64,000 nucleotides of DNA, taken from assembly GCF_901000735.1 (NCBI RefSeq), contig NC_081543.1, positions 13,605,574 to 13,669,573 on the forward strand, given 5' to 3'. Below, one piece after another: positions 57,395 through 64,000 of the stretch (its first letter is position 1; the number at the start of each line of letters is the position of its first letter). Source of the stretch: Corylus avellana (lineage: Eukaryota; Streptophyta; Magnoliopsida; Fagales; Betulaceae). The position numbers and the translations under genes are program-made. The notes below the pieces were generated by a model. The model worked only from the letters and a program-made list of their open reading frames with translations. It made no database searches and had not been told where the DNA came from.

Positions 57395-57786
57395 AGTGCT
57401 GCTTTTGTTCATGAAGAAGAAATGTGGGCTGTCCATTTGACTTATGGCAATTATCTTGATTTACTCATTACAGACTTGCAAGCACTTTTCTGACGTTTAA
57501 TGGTAAAATGCAAGGGACTCTTATCACTTTTGGCTGTAAGATTTGTGGGAAGCTTTTATTGAATATGAAAGAATGCACTACCAAAGCACTAAAGCATCTC
57601 AGGCAATGATCTCCTCAGCTTTCTAAGAAAAACTCTTTGAGAGTCAAAACTGAGGATGGGGATCTTCTGCAATAGGGTAGCCTCATGTTATAGTTTGTTG
57701 GTCTTACTAACTCGGGTAGGTACATGAGTAGCCCTAGTGGATGGGGCCCGAGCAGGCTTTCATATAGGTTGTCCTATTACATGAAA
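57395..57786. other. Gene-free FdC2 downstream flank
   Basis: Mixed-composition sequence with no gene or repeat boundary recognised until the CTAG at 57787. Confidence 0.45.
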
Positions 57787-59485
57787 CTAGCTTACAACCC
57801 GCGCAATGTGGGAGATTCTTTATTACAATTTAATTATAAAATTTAAAAATATTAGAATCGTACTTTTCATAAGTATTATGAAATTTACTTTTTCATAATT
57901 GCAAGAGGAAAGCCTAAATTTTGCTTAATCAAAACATTAATATAAAATTAGAAATAGTCTATAATATTGTTGGTGTAATACTTATTAGATTTCAACACAA
58001 ATAAAACTCAATTATGAACATTCAAAAAAGTACTTTGGTTGTAGAAAAAAATATGCGTGAGATTCTTTGTTATAGTTTAATTTCAAAATTTAAATACATT
58101 TCTATCGAACTTTTCATTACAGGTTGCCAAAAAAAAAAAAAACACTTTCACTCCCTTTTAAATAAAAAGACATACTAAAGGTTATATACCAATATATTAC
58201 TGAACATAATGACACACATGCATACACAAAACATTGTATAAATGTATAAGTTGCATAAAATTTTACTATATATCATATGACATTTAACTTTAATTAGTTT
58301 AATCCACATAAATTAAAACATGTTAAAATCTTTGTTCCCATATGTATAGTTTTAAATGAAAAATATAAAGAAAAAAAATAGCGAAAAGAAAACTTGGATT
58401 GTGATTATCAAAGCATTAATAGAAAGTTAGTAACAATCATTAATATTATTAATGTTATACTTATTATATTTCATACAAATTATAAAACCCATATAATTAT
58501 GAGCCTTAAAAAAAGTACACGGCAAAATAATAAAAAATATTTCAATCAACAATGCAATCAAATAATCATCCCACATTATATTCAATCTTAATTATCTCTT
58601 AGGAGTTTCAAAGTTCCTTTTTTGTATTATAATCAAATAAATTTTTGCCTTTTTTTTGCTTTCAAAAGCATTAAATTTTTTTTTTAAAAAAAAAAGCATA
58701 AAATGTACTTAAAAAAAATATCTGAAAATCCGGGTAAATTATACAAATAAACAAAATATCTCATAGGCAAAAAGGCCTCGGGAAAATATCAAATAAGAAG
58801 CATGTTATATCGAACAATGAACGATTTTATAAACTAATGGATACTAAGCAAAAATAAGCCCTAAGATGACCGTTGTGAATTCACACTTTGGTTTGGACAT
58901 CAAATATATACTTGCTTGTAAAATTCTAATCATATGTATGTGTGTGTGTATATATATATATTATTAATAAAGATTATTTTTGTTAATGAAATCAAAAATA
59001 AATACCTAATCATTATGTTGAGCAAAAATCCGACAATCTATACAATTAATAATTAATATACAATTATATATTTTTTTAAAAATAAAAATAATACAATGAA
59101 ATTTTTTTCTATTTTGTTTCTACATCCAATCATTTAGTTCATCTAATTCAACTATAACATATAATATTATGTTATATACATATTAAAGTGATTAAACATA
59201 ATAATACATAATTTGATTTGTATTATTTGTTTCCTTATTTGATTTTGACATTAATAATATTTAATTTATTGGATAATTTATATATGGAAAACTCTTTAAA
59301 TATAATTAAACATCATTAATTACTCTAATTTAATGAATTGGTTTTAAAGCAAAAACCGGTTTACTCTTAAAAGACTGGTTCACAAATTATGCCTTAAAAA
59401 ATCAGTTTAGCAATAAAATAAAAAGGGTTCACGCCACATGTTACAATATTAAGGCACTTTTGAAAGTGATTCGGCTTTTATATAT
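57787..59485 (-). mobile_element. Helitron-like non-autonomous element, unit 1
   Basis: Read on the minus strand, the 3' end has a GC hairpin (CCCACATTGCGCGGG), a short linker (TTGTAAG) and CTAG followed by T, the pattern of a Helitron 3' terminus. The body is AT-rich and non-coding. The other end (plus coordinates about 59440-59485) has AAGGCACTTTTGAAAGTGAT, then TCGGCTTTTATATATATA. Internal blocks built on AATACAAATAAAACTCATAA-like sequence occur twice (about 57985 and 58470). Confidence 0.6.
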
Positions 59486-59488
59486 ATA

Positions 59489-60578
59489 CTAACTTAGAAC
59501 CCGCACTATGCGTGAGATTATTCATTATAATTTGATTTTAAAATTTAAAACACATCATTTCCATTGTATCATTTATTATAGGTCAAAAAAATTGTGTAAA
59601 AAAATCTATCATGCCTATTTCAATAAAATAAAAAAAAATTTAAAAAAAAAATACAAAAGGTTATTCAACAGTATATTGTTGAACATAGTGACACAATTAC
59701 ACATAAGTTTGCATGAATATATAAATCACATAAAAATATACTATCATAAGAACCATATATAATTTTAGTTTTAATTCATATAAATTAAAATATATTAAAA
59801 AATTCCCATATGTGTAATTTAAAACCAGTTGAAATGACTTAAAACATAAGACCCTTAAATTATAAGACCCATAAAACATATTAAAATATTTATTCTCATA
59901 GAAGTAGTTTTATTTTTTTCATCAAAGAAAGAGATAAAAAATCATAGAAGAAATATTTGAACACAAAAAAACATAATGAACAACAAAGTCAATTAAATTT
60001 ACAAAAGAACAATAAGAAATTTGAATGAAAAATAATATATAACTTAGAACAGAAAATAAGGAAAGAGTAACTCTAAACCCTATAACAATATATTGAGAAT
60101 GGTAGCAAAATTGAGAGTAACTCTAAGCCCAATAGGTTTTTGTGTAATACCTATTTTATTTCAATACAAATAAAACTCATAAAATTCTGAACATTTAAAA
60201 AATAATACAAAGAAAAATAACAAATCTTTTTTTTTTTTTTTTTATGGATACAAAAATAGCAAAATCTTTCACTCAATATTTAATGCAATCAAATAAATCA
60301 TTTCAATCTTCCCTTAATCTAAAAAATAAATTAAAACAACCTAAATTCGTCCCCATATGTGTAGTTTAAAATGAAAAACATAAAGAAATAAAAAACAAAA
60401 AAAAAAATAAAAAACTAATAGAAAATTAGAAAAGAAAAAAGAAATCAAGAAAACATGAATTTTGATTATCAAAGTATTAATATAAAATTAGCATAAAATT
60501 TTAATATTTTTTGTGTAATACCTATTATATTTTAATACAAATAAAACTCATAATTCTGAACATTCAAAAAAGCAAATG

Positions 60579-60613
<35 letters not shown>

Positions 60614-61838
60614 GAACAAAAAATTTCACAAAACAAAACGGAAACATATTCATCTCTACCTAATCTCTAATTTAAAAAGGTGTTTGGTACAAAAAAAATT
60701 CTCAAGAAACAAACTAAAGATCATCAATTCACAATTGCTAAAAATTTATACACAAAAGTACAAAGATACATTCATCTCGAATATCTCATACCTTAAATCA
60801 TAGTTCGAAATCACATATATTTCTATGAAACTGATCAAATAAGCTTTGTGCAACCGTCAACTTCTATAGGAAAGAGTTTTGAAATGTTTTTGCCGTATAA
60901 GGAGAGACATGAGTTTAGAGTGAGAGAGATTGACGTGATTTAGGGTAAGAGAGATAAATGTGTGTTAATAAAACGAAAGGTCAAAATGAATTAATTAAGG
61001 AAAAATTGTGTTTTAATAAAGGGAGAGATACAATTTCTACCTAATCTCTAATTTAAAACGGTGTTTGGTACAAAAAAAAATTCTAAAGAAACAAAATAAA
61101 GATAATCAATTCACAATTGCTAAAAATTTATACATAAAAGCACAAAGATACATTCATAATATAATTTCATTTATATTAGGAAAAATTACAGTTTACTCTC
61201 CTAAAGTTGACACCGTTTTTCAATTCAAACACTAAAGTTTCAATTTTTGCAATCCAACCCCCTAAAGTTCCAAATTTTTGCAATTTGACCAATTATATCC
61301 AAAGCTTCCCATATTGCCCCTAATTTTTATTTTTTTTATTTTTATAAAAAAATTTAAAAAAATTCGGATTCTTGTGCCCCCAAATTTGTTTTTTTTCTTC
61401 TTCATAAAAATAAAAATAAAAATATTAAAATTAGGGGCAATATGGGAATTTTGGGATAATATTGGTCGAATTGAAAAAAATTGAAACTTTGTGGTGGTGG
61501 ATTGCAAAAATTGAAACTTTAGTGTTCGAATTGAAAAACGCTGTCAACTTTGGGAGGGTAAACTGTAATTTTCCCTTTATATTATATGTTTCCTTATTTG
61601 ATTCGGACATTAATAATACTTAATTTATTGAATAATTTATATATGAAAAACTCTTGAAATATAATCAAGACAATTAATTACGCTAATTAATGACCAGAGG
61701 TAAAAATAAAAAAACGGTTGAGATATTAAAAACATGGACACGTGTTGCAATTCTTAGCACTCTCAGATATTAAAAAATATAGACACGTGTCGTAATTCTA
61801 AGCACTCTCTACGTCAAAACTCGGCTCTTATATATATA
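59489..61838 (-). mobile_element. Helitron-like non-autonomous element, unit 2
   Basis: Same architecture and orientation as unit 1: hairpin CTCACGCATAGTGCGGGTT at 59495-59515 with a TTAG in place of CTAG. The AATACAAATAAAACTCATAA block occurs at about 60163 and 60533. The far end reads TAAGCACTCTCTACGTC then CTCGGCTCTTATATATATAT. It carries a poly(A) run of about 33 at 60578-60610 and a nested MITE at 61179-61575. Confidence 0.58.
61179..61575. mobile_element. MULE-type foldback MITE with 9-bp target duplication
   Basis: Starts GGAAAAATTACAGTTTACTC and ends GAGGGTAAACTGTAATTTTCCC-like inverse. The TIRs continue (AAAGTTGACACCGTTTTTCA against TGAAAAACGCTGTCAACTTT in inverse). Flanks are TTTATATTA at 61170-61178 and 61576-61584, a perfect 9-bp duplication, which is typical of Mutator-like insertions. 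The central part is A/T-only with no coding sequence. Confidence 0.85.
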
Positions 61839-61841
61839 TAT

Positions 61842-63173
61842 AACACATAACCCGCGCTATGCGCGAGATTTTTCATTATAATTTAATTTAAAAAACTTAA
61901 ACGCATTTTATCTTAGTTTTCATTATAAGTTAAAATAGGTGTGTGCAAAAATCTATCACGCCTCCTTTAATCAAAATACATACTAAATATTATATACCAG
62001 TACATTGCTAAACATGTACTTTTTCTTTTTTTGAAGTGTACCAAACATGTACTTAATGAAAAGTATAAAAGAAAAAAAAAATTTCAAGAAGAAAACTTGA
62101 ATTTTGATTATCAAAATATTAATAGAAAATTAGTAGGAAACTCTGATATTGTTGATGTAATACTTATTATATTTCAATACAAATAAAACCCATAAAGTTC
62201 TAATCATTTCAGAAAAATATAGAGTAAAATAAACAAATTTTTCTCTCTTCTTTTGAATACAAAATAAAACACATATTTTACTCAATATTTAATGCAATCA
62301 AATAAATCTCTTCAATAGTTTCAAAAAAATACTAGAAAATCCGAGTAAATCACAAAAATGAAAAAAAAAAAAATCAATAAAATATTCAAATTAATTAAAA
62401 CATAAAATCTTATTGGTGTGATACCTATTATATTTCAATACAAAGAAACTTTCTAGAGAAACAAACATAAAAATAATCAATTTACTATTGTGAAAAATTT
62501 ATACATAGATACACAAAGATAAATCCAAGCAACAAAATTTTCAATTAAATAGAAACCCAAGACGGAATCAAATACAGTGCAAAAATACGCAAAATCTTTT
62601 TATTTTATAAGTATCTAATAAAACAAAATATTGCACTCATCATTTAACGCGATAAATCCTCTTAGGTTCAATGTTTAATTATCTATTCTTTTTGTTGTTT
62701 TTTTTTTTTGTGCACAAAAATCAAATAAACACACTATAATCTTCCATTAGCCCACTAAAAATCCAAACAATTTATTATCTTAATTCATAAATTGCAATTT
62801 TCATCAAAGAACAAACTAAAAAAAAATAAACAACTTACAAATACAGTTAATACTCAATTACAATTGTTTGGAGAGGGTTGTGTTATTTTTATAAAGGGTT
62901 CGTTTGAGATTGCAGTTTTAATAAGTACGATTTTAAAAATTGATTTTTTAAAAAATTGCATTTTTGAAAGGTTAAGAATAAGAATTACTTCGGGATTGAA
63001 TTTTTAGGTTATTATTGTTGAAGAGTGGAGAGAGGAAAAAAAAACAAAGTTAATTCTTGAAGTTTTAGTTTTTCTCAAATAAAAAATATACACATAGAAG
63101 ATTGAAAAGAAGAATTACTTCAGGTTGATTTTTTAGGTTGTTATATTTGAAGAGTTGAGAGGGAGAGGTGGGA

Positions 63174-63204
<31 letters not shown>

Positions 63205-63750
63205 ATGAAGAAGAAGAAGAAGAAGTTAAATCGGTGAGAGAGAGAAAAAAAAAATCGAAATAATTGGAAGATCTTTATTTTGTAGGCAATCCATTATTAA
63301 TCAAATTGTTTTTCAATGGCTTATTATTTAGAAACAAACAATTCTTATTTTATAAATTATCTATTATTACATGCACAAAGTATATGTAAAAAAAATCGTC
63401 TTCTAGAACCTTTTCTAAATTTGAATTAAAAATATTAAAGTGACTAAAAGTATTGATACATAATAATTTGATTTGTATTATTTGTTTCCTTATTTGATTT
63501 TGACATTAATAATACTTAATATTGTGCATTAAATGTTTGAATTTAATGAAATTACATATAAGGAAAATTATTGAAATATAATTAAATGTCTTTAATTAAG
63601 CTAATTTAATGACCAGTTTACTATTGAAAAATTGATTTACTCTTAAAAAATCGGTTAAAAAATTATGCATTAAAAAATCGGTTCACACTACATGTCGCAA
63701 TATTAAGGCACTTTTAAGAGTGATTCGACTTATATATATATATATATATA
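61842..63750 (-). mobile_element. Helitron-like non-autonomous element, unit 3
   Basis: Hairpin CTCGCGCATAGCGCGGGTT at about 61850-61868, the most GC-perfect of the three. The AATACAAATAAAACCCATAA block occurs at about 62175, with a variant at 62435. The far end has AAGGCACTTTTAAGAGTGAT, TCGACT and (TA)n up to 63750. A GA microsatellite (63175-63200) and AAGAAG repeats sit inside. The CTRR tip is not visible here, so the junction with unit 2 is approximate. Confidence 0.55.
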
Positions 63751-64000
63751 TGATTGGAATCTAAACAGGAGTATTTTGGTCATTTATGTTCATTCCCTTA
63801 CGAGTTAATGATAAATCTTAATGAAGGGCCTGATGGAAAGGGGTTGATACATCAGACACCTATATTGCAAATTTTGACAGTTTTGAGCTAACATTAGAAA
63901 AAGCGCGTCAATTCAAGGTGTAAGCGAAACTTCCCCTTTTTTGCATCATATTACAATTATTGCTTTTCACTTTCAGGTCTATTTTGGATAACTTGTCCAT
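63751..64000. other. Unassigned end of window
   Basis: About 250 bp after the Helitron-like block. No gene or repeat recognised. Confidence 0.4.

Noticed and set aside
60576..60803. Lys-rich 75-codon frame
   Set aside because: It starts in a poly(A) tract and is AT-rich noise.
63175..63230. Regulatory GA/AAG element
   Set aside because: It is a simple microsatellite within transposon-derived DNA, without a nearby gene.

Overview
This is a nuclear window from a seed plant, most likely a woody rosid eudicot; a Fagales-type tree is a guess. The evidence is spliced host genes with GT-AG introns, plant-type L1 LINEs (DUF4283-like ORF1, endonuclease/RT/RNase H ORF2), a Tekay-like Ty3 LTR, a TRIM, a tRNA SINE, foldback elements and Helitron-like repeats. 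Two runs of N (100 at 12766-12865, 25 at 17109-17133) mark assembly gaps.

Layout. 1-2658: 3' end and 3' LTR of a Ty3 element whose last base abuts LINE sequence. 2659-12765 and 18532-28617: two arms of a ~10 kb, nearly identical inverted duplication. Each arm carries a dead LINE (LINE-A) and a second dead LINE (LINE-B); the right-arm copies are complete. 12866-17133: spacer with a ~650 bp foldback, a small intronless RING-H2 gene (minus) and a long-TIR element in its promoter. 28618-30805: 5' part of LINE-A, absent from the left arm because the LTR element interrupts it. 30809-33940: foldback arm, a broken neprosin-domain gene and two foldback/TIR elements.

34221-57052 is the gene-bearing part. 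AP2M (minus, 13 exons, 438 aa, intact) encodes the mu subunit of the AP-2 clathrin adaptor. Facing away from it is a two-exon gene for a 160-aa plant protein of unknown function, whose 5.6 kb intron has collected a TRIM, a SINE and a GC-rich insert. Then come a head-to-head pair: a group-1 LEA gene (minus, 132 aa, ABRE in its promoter) and an FdC2-type plastid ferredoxin (plus, six exons, 190 aa). LEA/FdC2 adjacency matches Arabidopsis At1g32560/At1g32550 as remembered.

57787-63750 is AT-rich and made of three consecutive Helitron-like units, with a MULE-type MITE in the second.

The host genes do not form one pathway. The most unusual structure is the inverted duplication, with a readable insertion order: foldback, LINE-A into it, LINE-B into another repeat, inverted duplication, then the LTR element into the left LINE-A. 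A hidden assembly join is a serious alternative because the left arm ends exactly at the 100-N gap.
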